Source: Vulcanisaeta distributa JCM 11217 (GTDB taxonomy: Archaea > Thermoproteota > Thermoprotei > Thermoproteales > Thermocladiaceae). From it: DNA of 64,000 nucleotides. The DNA is taken from contig NZ_BBBJ01000002.1 of the NCBI RefSeq assembly GCF_001316005.1, positions 1 to 64,000 of the forward strand. The letters run 5' to 3'. A model generated the notes under the pieces. It saw only the letters and a program-made list of their open reading frames with translations. It made no database searches and had not been told where the DNA came from. Positions 30,563 to 43,073 of this stretch are shown one piece after another. The translations under genes were made by a program, and so were the position numbers. Each line of letters begins with the position of its first letter. Positions within the stretch are counted from its first letter, which is position 1.

Positions 30563-31165
30563 TTACTCATGGGAACTCGTTGCAAGGCCGGTATATGCGT
30601 AAACTAGTCCATCAAGTTCATCCAGCGTTAGGTATGGATACCTGGACCTGAATACATCCTTCTTTCCATAGGCCAAGCCCTCACTAATCACCCTAACCCT
30701 AACATTCACGTCATTCAATGAATCTACGAAGACCCTAACGAGCTCTGAGACGCCGGGGCTCGTGCCAATTACTAAGTTAATGATTGACCGCCTAGCCAAC
30801 CTCCTTATAACTTTAATGAGCTTTACGAAACTAAGTGTTACGTGAATCAATGGTGTATCGTTGGCAAGTATGATGGCGCCACACCTGGAGTTACCAATAT
30901 CAACCCCCCCGATGTTCAATTCATTAAGGCCTAACCCATTAATCACAGCCTCAATTATACCATCAATACTTGGGTCATTCAATACAAATACCCTGGAACA
31001 ATTAACTAAATCCGCCATATACCTCTCAACGATCACGAAGTCAAGCCCTAGGCAGTCATCCTCATTACTTACGTACCTCAAGGCCACATGCTCAGGAAAA
31101 ATAAGCTTTCTAAGTAGGTTCCAGGTGGATGACCTACCAGCAAAGCCGAGTTTAAAGTCATCCAC
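30563..31165 (-). CDS. Hypothetical protein, 200 residues
   Basis: I do not recognise a family. The protein alternates hydrophobic strands and helices as an alpha/beta fold would. Possible nucleotide- or sugar-binding turns are GVDIGNSRCGAIIL (near residue 85) and IGTSPGVSELVRVFVDS (near 145). One Cys pair (EDDCLGLD, LVNCSRV) is present. A C7 run near 30904 adds a Gly in IGGVDIG. It begins about 55 bases from the divergent UPF0282 gene. Confidence 0.55.
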   Translation of the reverse strand: MDDFKLGFAGRSSTWNLLRKLIFPEHVALRYVSNEDDCLGLDFVIVERYMADLVNCSRVFVLNDPSIDGIIEAVINGLGLNELNIGGVDIGNSRCGAIILANDTPLIHVTLSFVKLIKVIRRLARRSIINLVIGTSPGVSELVRVFVDSLNDVNVRVRVISEGLAYGKKDVFRSRYPYLTLDELDGLVYAYTGLATSSHE

Positions 31166-31219
31166 TGAGCTTAGTGTGAAACTAAAGACATTATAAATCT
31201 TACAGTGGTAATTATGTGT

Positions 31220-32177
31220 ATGGAGGTTATACCAATCGCCGAGGAGAGCCTTGGTGTTAGGTCAATGGCGATGTTCATAAGAACGAAGGACTTATCAATA
31301 CTTCTAGACCCTGGGATTAGCCTATCGCCGAATAGGTATGGTTTACCGCCCCCATCCTCGTGAAATAGAGAGAGTTAGAGCGTTGAGGAGTATTCTTGAG
31401 AGGTACGCGGAGGATGCTAATTATGTATTCATTAGTCATTATCATAGAGACCACTTCACAGTACCATACCCAAGCATTTACATGGGAACCACAAACGAGA
31501 GTTATAAGAAGATATACAGTGGTAAGGTACTGCTCATGAAATCACCTAGTGATGAGAATTGGAGCCAGAGGAGGCGTTATTATGGGTTGAGGAAGGCTAT
31601 TGAGGGTATTACGAGAGATCTCGTGTTTGCTGACGGTAAGGAGTTCATAATAGGCTCCACGAGGCTCATAATATCGCAATCACTACCGCATGGTGAGGAT
31701 AATGCGAAGACAGGTAGGGTAATAGCAATTACGATAGTAGACGATGATGAGTCATTAACATTTATGCCTGATGTCGAGGGACCCGTATCGCAATTAGCCG
31801 TTGATTACGTAATGAGTATGAAACCACAAACATTAGTAGTTGGTGGACCACCCCCCCTGTACTTATCGAGGAGAGGGTTCGGCGAGGAATACCTTAGTAA
31901 TGCCCTGAGGAATCTTATGGCAATCCTAAGGGCTGGCTTTCTCAATAAGTTGGTTATAGCGCACCATACATTGAGAGACTTGCATTGGAGGGATTCATTG
32001 AAGGCATTGTTTGAGGAGGCAGGTAAGTTGGGGGTATTAATCACGACGTACGCGGGGTTACTTAATCGTGAAGACGAATTACTTGAGGCTATGAGGAAGG
32101 ATCTATACTCAAAAGAACCGCCGCCTAATGATTACCTGGAACAGTTCAAGAGAGTTAAGGATGAGGTTGAGGATTAG
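31220..32177 (+). CDS. UPF0282 metallo-beta-lactamase-fold protein (frameshifted)
   Basis: The conserved archaeal UPF0282 start [18 protein letters not shown], then [17 protein letters not shown], lies in one frame to about 31350. C5 for an expected C4 there shifts it. The rest carries the metal-binding [10 protein letters not shown] (HxHxDH) and [19 protein letters not shown] and IAHHTLRD. About 318 residues. The family is a predicted metal-dependent hydrolase of unknown substrate, common in Archaea. ATG 31220 fits the family start; ATG 31214 is in frame too. It converges with rpl37e, overlapping by 4 bases. Confidence 0.86.
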
Positions 32178-32362
32178 CGTATCCTAACCTTATTAACCTT
32201 CTTATTCTGCCATGAGTAGCGCCTAATCCTCTTTGACCTACCCCAGCCACAGGCTGCGCAGTAGCCCTTAACTGGGTTGTAGGCGTGTCTGCCACATCTT
32301 GGACATCTAATGTGCGTCCAACCCTTATTCATCTTGCCAAAGCTTGGCGTGCCCTTTACCAT
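32174..32362 (-). CDS. rpl37e: Ribosomal protein eL37
   Basis: 62 residues, the usual size. [18 protein letters not shown], then the zinc-binding [10 protein letters not shown] and [19 protein letters not shown] (two CxxC pairs). Large-subunit protein found only in Archaea and Eukarya. KGWTH differs slightly from the family's KKTH. Its upstream region (32363-32450) is AT-rich with TTTTTAAC and holds the likely promoter. Confidence 0.96.
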   Translation of the reverse strand: MVKGTPSFGKMNKGWTHIRCPRCGRHAYNPVKGYCAACGWGRSKRIRRYSWQNKKVNKVRIR

Positions 32363-32574
32363 ATCGAGTCATGCTAATTTCAGTGGTTTTTAACTTTTGC
32401 CGCCATTGATCTATACAGCGGTAATTAATTATGAAATTGAGTTAATTACATGCGAGAGGTTAGAGTGAAGGCTTATGGCGGTAAGAGGGTAAGGAGTAAG
32501 GTAAGGAAGGTGTATGGTTATGTATTAAGGTTCGCATTAATCCTAAAAAGGGAATTAAGTAAGGTTTTCTTAGT

Positions 32575-33684
32575 ATGGATAAACTTCCACTTGAGGGTAT
32601 TAAGGTTATTGACCTAACCCACTCTGCGGCTGGTCCCTTCGCAACCTCGATACTGGGTGATTTAGGTGCTGAGGTTATTAAGGTTGAGTCGCCTGAAGGT
32701 GACATGACTAGGACGTGGGGGCCACGTAATTAGGGATAATGTTAGTACGTATTACCTGGCAATGAATAGGAATAAGCACGTGATTAGGCTTGACTTGAAG
32801 AATGAGGGTGATAGGAACAGGCTTTATGAGATGGTTAAGGGCGCCGATGTGCTTATTGAGAATTATAGGCCTGGCGTTGCGAGAGGCTCGGTGTTGATTA
32901 TAACTCAGTGAGTAGGGTCAATCCAAGGATCATCTACGTATCGATTAAGGGCTTCATGCCTGGTAGTGAGTATGAGGATTACCCGGCCTTCGACGTTGTT
33001 ATTCAGGGCATGAGCGGTTTAATGAGTGTCACTGGCTGTGAAGATGGGACCTTGTTAAGGTCGGTGTTCCAATAACCGACATGGTGACGGGCTTCTTCTC
33101 GGTAATAGCAATACTATCCGCGCTCAGGATTAGGGATAGGGAGGGTAGGGGGGGTGTTAGGATTACCGTACCAATGTTAGACTCAGCTATACGTAATGGG
33201 TATACACATCCTTTACTACCTCTTCACTGGTAATGTACCAAGGCCATTGGCACTAAGTACATGAGTGTCGTTGCTCCTTACCAAGCCTTTAGGGCTAAGG
33301 ATGGTAAGATGTTCATACTCGCGGTTGGTAATGATAGGATTTGGAGGAGGTTCTGCGAGGTTATTGGCAGGCCTGAGTTGATTGATGACCCTAGGTTTAG
33401 AACTAACCCTGACAGGGTCAGGAATCAGAACGAACTTGAGAGGATACTCCAGGAAGTATTCCTAACAAGGGATAGAGACTACTGGGTAAATCTATTCCTA
33501 AGCAATGGAATACCGGCAGGCCCCCCCGTCTATGACATGGCCGATATAGCGAGGGACCCCCCCTATGTGAATAAGTACGTATTAACCGAGGCGAACCACC
33601 CTGAGTTGGGTACGGTAAAGCTCGTTAGAAACCCCCATTAGATTTAATGATGAATCCACTGGCGTTAGGCTCCTTGAGTATTAG
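32575..33684 (+). CDS. CaiB/BaiF-type class III CoA-transferase (five or more frameshifts)
   Basis: Moves CoA between carboxylic acids. Pieces in order: [29 protein letters not shown], then [62 protein letters not shown] (catalytic Asp), [37 protein letters not shown] and [15 protein letters not shown] (written in short parts). Breaks near 32725, 32883, 33057, 33198, 33244 and 33634 are gains or losses in G/C runs. The number of breaks leaves real decay possible. The C-terminus overlaps the convergent hot-dog gene. Most of the family's last 30 residues are not seen. Confidence 0.82.
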
Positions 33685-34083
33685 CCGCGTCGAGGGTCCT
33701 TCTCCAAGCATTAACAAGTTCTTCAGGCATGGAATAGCCCTTAATTCACCACCTTCATTACTAACGCAGGTAAATACCAGGTAACCCTCAGCGGCGTTTT
33801 TACCGGTTGTCTCATTGATTATCCTAAACCTATACCTAATAGCCCTAGTTCTCGCCTCATCAAGCCACAACTCAACCACAGCAACATCACCCCTTTTTAA
33901 TGGTGCTGTGTATGTTATGAAGACCTCCCTGCGCGGCGCAATTGAGTGGTAGTGAAGTATCCCATTCTCTCTATAGAAGTCCTCCTCCGCGCGCTCAACG
34001 AGCCTTAGGAATGATGTGAAGTGAGCGATACCGGCTGCGTCGGTATCGGCCCAATAAACATAGTACTTAGCCCTAAATGGCAT
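33625..34083 (-). CDS. Hot-dog fold acyl-CoA thioesterase
   Basis: 152 residues. The 4-hydroxybenzoyl-CoA thioesterase/YbgC-type signature is YYVYWADTDAAGIAHFTSFLRLVERAEEDF (in parts), with the Asp before A-G-I-xH expected in catalysis, followed by strands VVELWLDEARTRAIRYRFRI. Likely hydrolyses an acyl- or aryl-CoA. It is placed tail-to-tail with the CoA-transferase, and the two frames overlap by about 60 bases, so one of the two ends may be misplaced by the C runs here. Confidence 0.83.
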   Translation of the reverse strand: MPFRAKYYVYWADTDAAGIAHFTSFLRLVERAEEDFYRENGILHYHSIAPRREVFITYTAPLKRGDVAVVELWLDEARTRAIRYRFRIINETTGKNAAEGYLVFTCVSNEGGELRAIPCLKNLLMLGEGPSTRLILKEPNASGFIIKSNGGF

Positions 34084-34137
34084 TTCTATAATTAATTAAG
34101 CACCTAACTTATTAAGTATTAGCTCGTACATATCAAT

Positions 34138-34738
34138 GTGAATTGCATACCTAAGGACATAATTAATGAGGTGATTGATAGGTTTAGAAATGCGTATGCT
34201 ATATACGTATACGGTGGGTCACTTGACTGTAGTGGCGGTGATGTCGATATTGCGGTATTCATGGAAGAATTACCTAAGGAGATTCCCAGGATGGGGGGAT
34301 AATGTGGATTTACAGGTTTTTAGGAAGCCACGTAACACCCTATTCTTCGTCTACGTAATTAAGACTGGCAGGTTAATCTACGGTAATCCCCTAGACATTG
34401 ATGTTAATTCAGCCATTAGAAATGAGTTGGGGGGGATGATCGATGAGAGGGAGTTCCTCTTCCTCAATAGTGATGATGAGGTTATGGTGTGCAAGTCTCT
34501 TAAGGAATTAATGTTTCTCCTTGCCGCAATTAAGTGCGGTATCTATGAATCGAGTAATTGGTATAGGATGGCCCGGTGTTTAAGCGGGCTTGGCATAAAT
34601 GTACCCGTTGAGTTCAAGCATTGCCTAAAGCCGCCAGGTATTGATGTGCTTAGGAGTGTTGGCGAACCAATACTTAATAGGGTAATGCAGGAACTTAAAA
34701 CTATTAGGCAAGTTATGGAGCATAATTATTCATTATAA
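34138..34738 (+). CDS. Nucleotidyltransferase-fold protein (frameshifted)
   Basis: From GTG 34138 the first 50 residues give AIYVYGGSLDCSGGDVDIAVF, the GS-x-DxD core of MNT/MazG-neighbour-type nucleotidyltransferases. As given they stop at 34303, because G6 stands for an expected G4 (RMGDNVDLQVFRK). The remainder to 34738 includes VDLQVFRKPRNTLFFVYVIK (a third acidic residue), NPLDIDVNSAIRNE and a helical C-terminus. About 200 residues in all. Such domains act in toxin-antitoxin or nucleotide-modifying pairs. A HEPN partner is not evident next to it. Confidence 0.72.
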
Positions 34739-34806
34739 TTTTATTATTTCATTAAATGTGCCATTGAATTGGTAATACCTTTAAGTCTATACTTAGGTAT
34801 TATCTC

Positions 34807-35406
34807 ATGGTTTGGTTATTAATAAGTATTTCGAGAGACAGGCCTGGTCTACTTAACGACATCACCGGTGTGATTAGGTCTCGGAATTTAAACATAAGGA
34901 ATATCGTGGGTAATAACTACGCAATACTCATTGAAATTAATGGTGAGGTGAGTAATGAATTACTGAGTAGTATTGGTAATGTTGATGGGGTAAATACGGT
35001 GAATGTGTTAGACTTACCATTTACAATACTTGGCTTTATCCAGGAGAATTTCATGAAGGCGTTGGTCTTCTACGTAATGGAGAGGGAGCCTGAGTTTATT
35101 GAGCGCCTTGGTTATGAGTATGGTAAGGAATTAATGAGGTACATACTGAATTCAATGAGGGACTTTAAGGACGCTCTTTACTCCTCATTAAGAATACTCA
35201 CAGCACTAGGGGGGGTCATAGCCCTAATCAACGTGCAGTTCATGCCAAATAAAACCGTAATCTCTATAGCAAGGTCCTTTGATGAGGATGTTGGAATGCC
35301 AATGACTAAGGGAATTATTAAAGGGTTATTCGAGGCCATAGGCAATATTAGGCATTATGTAAAGATAGAGAGAAGGGATTCTTATCGTGACATAATAATT
35401 ACATAA
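34807..35406 (+). CDS. ACT-domain protein with C-terminal ligand-binding-like domain
   Basis: Residues 1-70 form an ACT domain (LLISISRDRPGLLNDITGVIRSRNLNIRN in parts), which usually senses an amino acid. Residues 80-200 form a second alpha/beta domain (FMKALVFYVMEREPEFIERLGYEYGKEL in parts) reminiscent of V4R-type small-molecule domains; this part is tentative. No DNA-binding domain is visible. The convergent acyl-CoA synthetase ends 4 bases away if its frameshift is repaired. One G7 near 35208. Confidence 0.72.
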   Translation: MVWLLISISRDRPGLLNDITGVIRSRNLNIRNIVGNNYAILIEINGEVSNELLSSIGNVDGVNTVNVLDLPFTILGFIQENFMKALVFYVMEREPEFIERLGYEYGKELMRYILNSMRDFKDALYSSLRILTALGGVIALINVQFMPNKTVISIARSFDEDVGMPMTKGIIKGLFEAIGNIRHYVKIERRDSYRDIIIT

Positions 35407-35410
35407 GGCA

Positions 35411-37107
35411 TCAAGTAGCGGGCATGAACTCATCCTTGAACTATCCCTAAGTATTTTCTTGTCGATCTTTCCTGTGCTTGTTTTTGGCAATTCGGACTCA
35501 ACAATTATCACCTTGTCCGGTATCCACCACTTCGGTATCTCACCCCTCTCCACAAACTGCATCAGGTAACTCCTAATCTCATCCTCAGTAAGCCTTTGTC
35601 CTAGTTTAGGTACGACTATCGCTATTGGTCTTTCACCCCCCCACTTTGGGTGAGGAACACCAATCACGGCAACCTCACCAACCGCAGGATGAGTACTAAT
35701 GATACTTTCCAACTTAACACTTGATATCCATTCTCCACCACTCTTAATCACATCCTTAAGCCTATCAACAATTACCACATAACCATCTGGTAGCCAAACC
35801 GCTACATCGCCCGTGTGGAACCAGCCGTTGCGCCATGCATTCCTCGTCTTCTCAGGATCATTCAAATACTCCCTGGCAACCCATGGAGACCAAACCACTA
35901 ACTCGCCCATTGTTTTACCATCTCTTGGGACATCCCTATCCTGCTCATCAACAACACGCAACTGAACAAGAGGTATGGGTAGGCCTGTCCTAAGCACTAT
36001 TTGCTTCTTCTCATCTTCGGAAAGACTCAGATGCTCAGGCCTTAGGTAGGCCATTGTTAGTACTGGCGCCGTTTCGGTCATTCCATAACCAGAGGCCACG
36101 GTAATGCCCCCCCTAGCCCTTGCCGCATTATAGAGGCCTTCGGGCATTGCCGAACCGCCATTGCCGAACCTCAACCCACTTAGGTCATACTTAGGTGAGT
36201 CAGGATGGGTAAGGAGTAGGTATAGTATCGTTGGCACACCGCCTGTGTACGTGACTCCCTCCTCATGTATTAGCTTGAGTATGTGACCCCAATCATACCT
36301 ACCTGGCAGTACGTACTTCCTGGTTCCCGAAAGCATCACTACGTATGGTGTTCCCCAACCATGTACGTGGAATAATGGTATTAAGGGCATGGCGACATCT
36401 CTAATACCGACATTGTATGGTGGGTAACTCAATGCTATTGTTAAGGACATTGCATGAAGCATTAACTGCCTATGTGTGAAATAAACACCCTTTGGCGGAC
36501 CCGTAGTACCTGATGTGAATAACATTGTGGCAGGGGTTCTCTCATCAATCTCAGGGAATTCCTTTAGTGGTTCGTGTTTTAGGAGTTCCTCGTACGGTAT
36601 CATCTTAACGCCGTAGTCCTGGCTCGGCACCTTACCCCTATCACTCATATAAATAACGAGCTTTATTGTCTTAATATTGTCGAGGATTGGCTTTATGAAT
36701 AATTCGAAGTCGTCGATATTTATCATTAAAACATCTGGCTTTGCAATGTTCATTATATACATTATTTCGTGTGGTGCCAACCTAATGTTCACTGTAAATA
36801 AAGTAGCGCCTATTGACGGTACTGCATAGAACAAATCAACATACCTAAGCGTATCCCATTCCATAACCGCAACCTTAGAGCCGAATTCCCATGATTTACC
36901 TGGTTGTAGACCTAAGTCCATCAGCGCCGCGGCAACTCTCCGGACCCTATCCGCGAATTGCGCGAATGTGACTGATGTCCTGGAGCCGCCAGGGGGCCAA
37001 TAAACAATCTCATTATTTGGGAAAGAGTATGAGGCCCAGGTAAGTACTTTATCAACCGTTAACGAGTAATCTCTAAATCCACTGAAGAATTCTCTTTGTT
37101 CCGTCAT
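35411..37107 (-). CDS. AMP-dependent acyl-CoA synthetase (frameshift at C-terminus)
   Basis: ATP-dependent activation of a fatty or other carboxylic acid to acyl-CoA through acyl-AMP. About 566 residues. A3 motif TMLFTSGTTGPPKGVYFTH, A5 GYGMTETAPVL, A7/A8 GWFHTGDVAVWLPDGYVVIVDRLKD and KSGGEWIS, and A10 Lys in PKTSTGKIDKK. As given it runs antisense into the ACT gene to 35326. One G restored near 35445 gives LRDRFKDEF and a stop at 35411. Medium/long-chain FadD-like by sequence. C7 runs near 35636 and 36107. Confidence 0.93.
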
Positions 37108-37171
37108 AGTTTTATCTTTGTAAATTTTACTTTAAAGTTTTAGCACTAAATAAAATATATATTTGATAAGA

Positions 37172-39062
<1,891 letters not shown>

Positions 39063-39091
<29 letters not shown>

Positions 39092-39938
39092 CCCCCCTCT
39101 CCTTCCTCACCTTCTCATCAACCTCCTTAAGGAACTTATCATATAAAGGCCCAATAACCGGTATGGCGCTAAAGTCAACCCTATAGAATATGCTTGGCAT
39201 TGGTGGATAGACAATGAAGTTGGTCTTGCTCTGCTCCTTAAGGGCATCAATAAGATCGCCTAATAGACTTGCGGGGGTAACAAAGAGCATTTCATAATCC
39301 TCCACATGCCCAACAATTCTATCGCCATAGCCAGGTAACGCAAGCCTTGGCTTACCAGTGAGAAGAACCTCGGCAACTGCCGTGTCGGACCCCCCCGCCT
39401 TACCGCTGGCGCTCAGTGTAACCTTCTCACCACTGATGTACACGTATGCGGTGACTAACTTCACCATTTGACCTGGGGTCCCGTAAATCATCACGACCTG
39501 AGGCTCATAAATAACGTTGTCCAGGGGGGGCATAGTTAACAATGCCTTATACCTACCCACTGGAAGCCTTGGTAAACTATTGTCAAGCGCCTTACCCGCC
39601 TCCTTCGTCCTCGTGTAAAGACCGTAACTAAGACTACCATCAAGAAAATAATCAGGCGGTTCAGCAAACCCAAATATTATTATTTCACCAGGGCATGCCA
39701 TATCCTCGAGGGTAGCGACCATGCCCATGCCGTAATACCTAGCCGCAGCAGTCATTTGGCAAAACGTTAACTTCCTACGGAAATGCCTAAAAGGGCGAAA
39801 TGCACTAATGCCGATCTCGTCAGGATCCCTATCTAATAATGCAACACCAACGGGCTTTGTTCTAAGCCTAAGTATCTCCATTAAATCATTTGAATAACGT
39901 CTATATCTCTCAAGAACTTCCTGAGAACTTATGGTCAT
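39063..39938 (-). CDS. DUF169 family protein
   Basis: 291 residues. Family hallmarks: RTKPVGVALL, FCQMTAAARYYGMGMVATLEDMACPGE with two Cys, IIFGFAEPP, LPRLPVGRYKAL and AVAEVLLTGKPRLALPGYGDR (in short parts). DUF169 proteins are widespread in anaerobes and archaea; function unknown, a heme/metal or F430-like role has not been shown. First gene of the unit with C_GCAxxG and the flavoprotein. C-terminal end RKERGGGAGEG is altered by a C-run and may read differently. Confidence 0.85.
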
Positions 39939-40052
39939 TAATAATTAATTACTTAATAACTTATAAGTAGCGTATGTACATAATCTATATATTACTATGA
40001 TTAATGAGCCAATCCATGAAATGCTTATAAAGCCTCACACTACCCGTGCTTG

Positions 40053-40361
40053 ATGCCTAGGGTCTTTGATATTGGTAGGGTATGCGTGAAGGTTGCCGGT
40101 AGGGAGGCTGGCAGGAAGTGCGTTATTGTGGATATTAAGGATGAGAACTTCGTAATAATAACGGGGCCCAAATCCCTAACGGGCGTTAAGAGGAGAGCCG
40201 TTAATGTAAAGCACATTGAACCAACGGAGTACAAGATAAACATTAAGAAGGGAGCCAGCGATGAGGAGGTCCTCAAGGCGCTTGAGGAGGCTAACCTAAT
40301 TGATTACATGAAGCAGGTGGTTAAGCCTAGGCTTTCCATGATACCAACACAACAACAGTAA
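40053..40361 (+). CDS. rpl14e: Ribosomal protein eL14
   Basis: 102 residues starting ATG 40053. FDIGRVCVKVAGREAGRKCVIVDI (in parts, KOW-like fold), FVIITGPKSLTGVKRRAVNVKHIEPT. Archaeal/eukaryal large-subunit protein. The tail (about residues 90-102) ends in Gln repeats. A TATA-like TTTATAAAG upstream at 40023-40033 fits a short-leader transcript. It stands alone rather than beside cmk/cbf5 as in some archaea. Confidence 0.96.
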   Translation: MPRVFDIGRVCVKVAGREAGRKCVIVDIKDENFVIITGPKSLTGVKRRAVNVKHIEPTEYKINIKKGASDEEVLKALEEANLIDYMKQVVKPRLSMIPTQQQ

Positions 40362-40444
40362 TCAGCCGGTCCTACCTCTTCATCGAATCATGCTCGAGGC
40401 TCACTCATCACCTAGGTATTAAGTACGACCTGCCTTTTAATCCC

Positions 40445-41643
40445 TTAAAGGAATTCCTTAACCTCATTTGGATCCTTTGCATGTTCAGCGGCCACTCTCT
40501 CGTTTAGTTCTACCCCCCCGAGACCAGGCCTTTTAGATGGTGTTATGTAGCCTTCCTTTATAATCATGCCCTCCTTAACCATGTCAGACCACCAGGGCAA
40601 GTCAATGGCGTGCCACTCAATGGCTATGAAGTCCCCTATAGTGGCTGCCACGTGGGCGTTAGCATCGTCCCTATTGGGCTTGAGATGTTGTGTATCGCCA
40701 CCGGCACGTAGTACTCCTCGGCTAGGTAGGCTATCTTCTTCATCTCGAGTAAACCACCGAGCCTCTGCACATCAGGTGTATAATGTCCGTAGCCCCCCCC
40801 TCCTCAATCAACTCCCTAAACTGCGAAAGCCTATACAACTTCTCGCCGGTGGCTATAGGCACCGGCGACTTAAGCCTGACCTCCCTCATCGCATCGATGT
40901 TCTCAGGCGGTACTGGGTCCTCAAACCAGAAAACGTCGTATTTCGCCAACTCCCTGGCTATGGCTATGGCTGTGGGCACGCTGAATGCCCAGTGCCCATC
41001 AATCATTATGTCCACATCGTACTTAACGGCATCCCTAACACCACCTATGAACGAGGTCACGAACTTAACAATCCTCATGCCGAAGGTCCTATCGAACTCT
41101 GTCTCCATCATGCCCTCCGGCACATCAACATCAAACTTAATGTACCTGAACCCCCCCATGTTCATGGCCTCCCTAGCCCTCCTTACGTAATTCTCAACGT
41201 TATAGGCAACCTCAGTACTAGCTAACTCAACCCACCTCCTACTACCAGTCTCGATTATGCCCGCGCCAGCGTGCAGGTCCGCATAAACCGCAACCCTATC
41301 CCTAACCTTACCACCAAGTAATTCATAAACGGGGAGACCCGTTAACTTACCCTTCAAATCCCAGAGGGCTGTTTCTAAGCCGCTGATTGCGTTATTAACC
41401 ACACCCCCCCACTCGGAGTTCGGTATATGCTTCCTAATGAGCCTCAATAGGTACTCAATATTAACCTCCTTACCCCCCCTAATCAACTCCTCAGCTCTCC
41501 TCAAAACCTCCTTAATGCCCGGGCCCCCTATGGCACTCACCATAACCAACAAGGCCATTACTAAGCTCAACCTTCACAATTGGCCACTCGAAATTCCCCA
41601 TAACGGTTAAAACCCTAACCGACTTAATGGTTGGTTCACTCAT
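40445..41643 (-). CDS. Mandelate racemase/muconate lactonizing-type sugar-acid dehydratase (frameshifts)
   Basis: Enolase-superfamily enzyme, about 395 residues. Metal ligands DIMIDGHWAF, FWFEDPVPPEN and IATGEKLYRL; C-terminal part has AIEWHAIDLPWW and VELNERVA. N-terminus MSEPTIKSVRVLT lies in another frame to about 41580. Breaks near 41575 and 40735 (DIIHxD region) and 40660. Similar enzymes dehydrate gluconate or galactonate in the branched Entner-Doudoroff pathway, matching the aldolase at 51206 and GAPOR at 52095; substrate is inference. Five C7/C8 runs. Confidence 0.88.
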
Positions 41644-41725
41644 ACTCGGTTACTCGATGTATTAATCATTAATAAGTATTTCAGGCGGATAAAGCATTAA
41701 TAGTCTAATGCGTTCCTAATTGGGT

Positions 41726-42460
41726 ATGGAGGTCAACATAATTGGTTTGATTGACAATACGTATTTAAGGCCCTACGGCTCAACCAGGGAGATTGAGGCT
41801 TTAATTGAGGATACGGCTAAGTACGGCGCGTACTCAATAACGATAAATCCAATATTCCTTCGGTATGCGAGAGAGTACATGTCTCGTAAGGGCTACAACT
41901 TTAAGGTTGTTGCGTGGTTGACTTTCCATTTGGCGCCGGCACCACGGAGGCTAGGGTAGACGCTATTAAACGCTACTCGCAGTATGCGGATGAGCTCGAC
42001 ATCGTGGCCCCCAATAGGCCTTGTTAAGTCCGGGCTTTGGAGTGAGGTTGAGCATGACATAAACGCCGTGGTTGAAGCAGCGCATAGGGAGGGTAAGGTC
42101 ATAAAGATCATTGTTGAGGATGCCTACACGACAAGGGAGGAGAAGCTTGAGCTGTATAGGATCGTAATGCAGTCAGGCGCTGATTTCATTAAGACAAGCA
42201 CTGGGTTTGAGGAGAAGGATTACGCGGAGAGGATCGGTAATAAGACCGGCGCTCAAATCGAGAATGTAAAATTAATGGCTGAGCTATCTAGGAAGTATAA
42301 CCCAAAGATTGGCATTAAGATCGCGGGCGGCGTCAGGACTTATCAACAGGTTCTTGAATTAATGAGGGCAGCAGAGAGGGAACCTGACCCCCCCATGAGG
42401 TTTAGGATTGGCACGAGCCACATGATGAGCATTATCGAGAGCATGAAGGGCACTCACTAG
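41726..42460 (+). CDS. deoC: Deoxyribose-phosphate aldolase (two frameshifts)
   Basis: Cleaves 2-deoxyribose-5-phosphate to acetaldehyde and glyceraldehyde-3-phosphate. ATG 41726. IGLIDNTYLRPYGSTREIE, then after a break near 41925 (one C missing, LTFPFGAG) and another near 42010 (one C too many, IVAPIGLVKSG), the Schiff-base lysine in ADFIKTSTGF and the second lysine in IGIKIAGGVRTY. Restored length about 244. Ends with IGTSHMMSIIE. C7 near 42387 adds a Pro. Confidence 0.93.
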
Positions 42461-42507
42461 TCAATGGCGAGAAAATTTATAAAATGAGTTAAAATGCCAA
42501 CCACCGA

Positions 42508-43017
42508 ATGTCAGAGGAAAGCACGGAAAAGACGACGGAGGAGGTTCAGGGAGAGGCGCAGCCGGCGCCGCCGCAACCAACGCAGTTACCCGAGATAAAG
42601 CCAACGCAGGTTAGTGGGGGGGCTAGGAAGCTTAGGTGGGGGGGCGTTGCGTATGTTTACTCCAGTTATAATAATACGATAATAATAATCACTGATTTAA
42701 CAGGTGCGGAGACGGTTGCGAGGGTTAGTGGTGGGCAGGTTGTTAAGGCCGATAGGGATAAGCCCAGCCCATATGCGGCGATGATGGCCGCGTATAAGGC
42801 TGCCCAAATAGCCATGAGTAGGGGGGGCATAAATGCAGTGCACATAAAGGTTAAGGCACCCGGTGGTTACGGACCAAAGACTCCAGGTCCTGGCGCAGCC
42901 GCTGCCATTAGGGCTTTAGCCAGGGCTGGCTTGATAATTGGCCGTATTGAGGACGTGACGCCGATACCCACGGATACCATTAGGCCACCTGGAGGTAGGC
43001 GTGGTAGGAGAGTGTAA
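42508..43017 (+). CDS. rps11: Ribosomal protein uS11
   Basis: 169 residues with an N-terminal acidic/Gln/Pro-rich extension of about 38 residues, then the conserved core: [64 protein letters not shown] (in parts), [11 protein letters not shown] and [10 protein letters not shown]. Three G7 runs insert one Gly each: SGGARK, RWGGVAY (family RWGxAxIY) and [10 protein letters not shown] (family xKGIxAxHI). Its place away from S4/S13 is unusual for many archaea. Small-subunit platform protein. Confidence 0.97.
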   Translation: MSEESTEKTTEEVQGEAQPAPPQPTQLPEIKPTQVSGGARKLRWGGVAYVYSSYNNTIIIITDLTGAETVARVSGGQVVKADRDKPSPYAAMMAAYKAAQIAMSRGGINAVHIKVKAPGGYGPKTPGPGAAAAIRALARAGLIIGRIEDVTPIPTDTIRPPGGRRGRRV

Positions 43018-43073
43018 GCCACCACTACCTACTTTCTTCCATCAATTCAGGTTTACGCATTATACAATATTAG

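Noticed and set aside
32450-32617. Small basic frame (about 55 codons) ahead of the CoA-transferase
   Set aside because: It overlaps the CoA-transferase start by about 40 bases and has no recognisable family. Lys/Arg richness is common in chance frames here.
40566-41225. 219-codon plus-strand frame opposite the enolase-superfamily gene
   Set aside because: Shadow frame; the minus strand carries clear metal-ligand motifs throughout.
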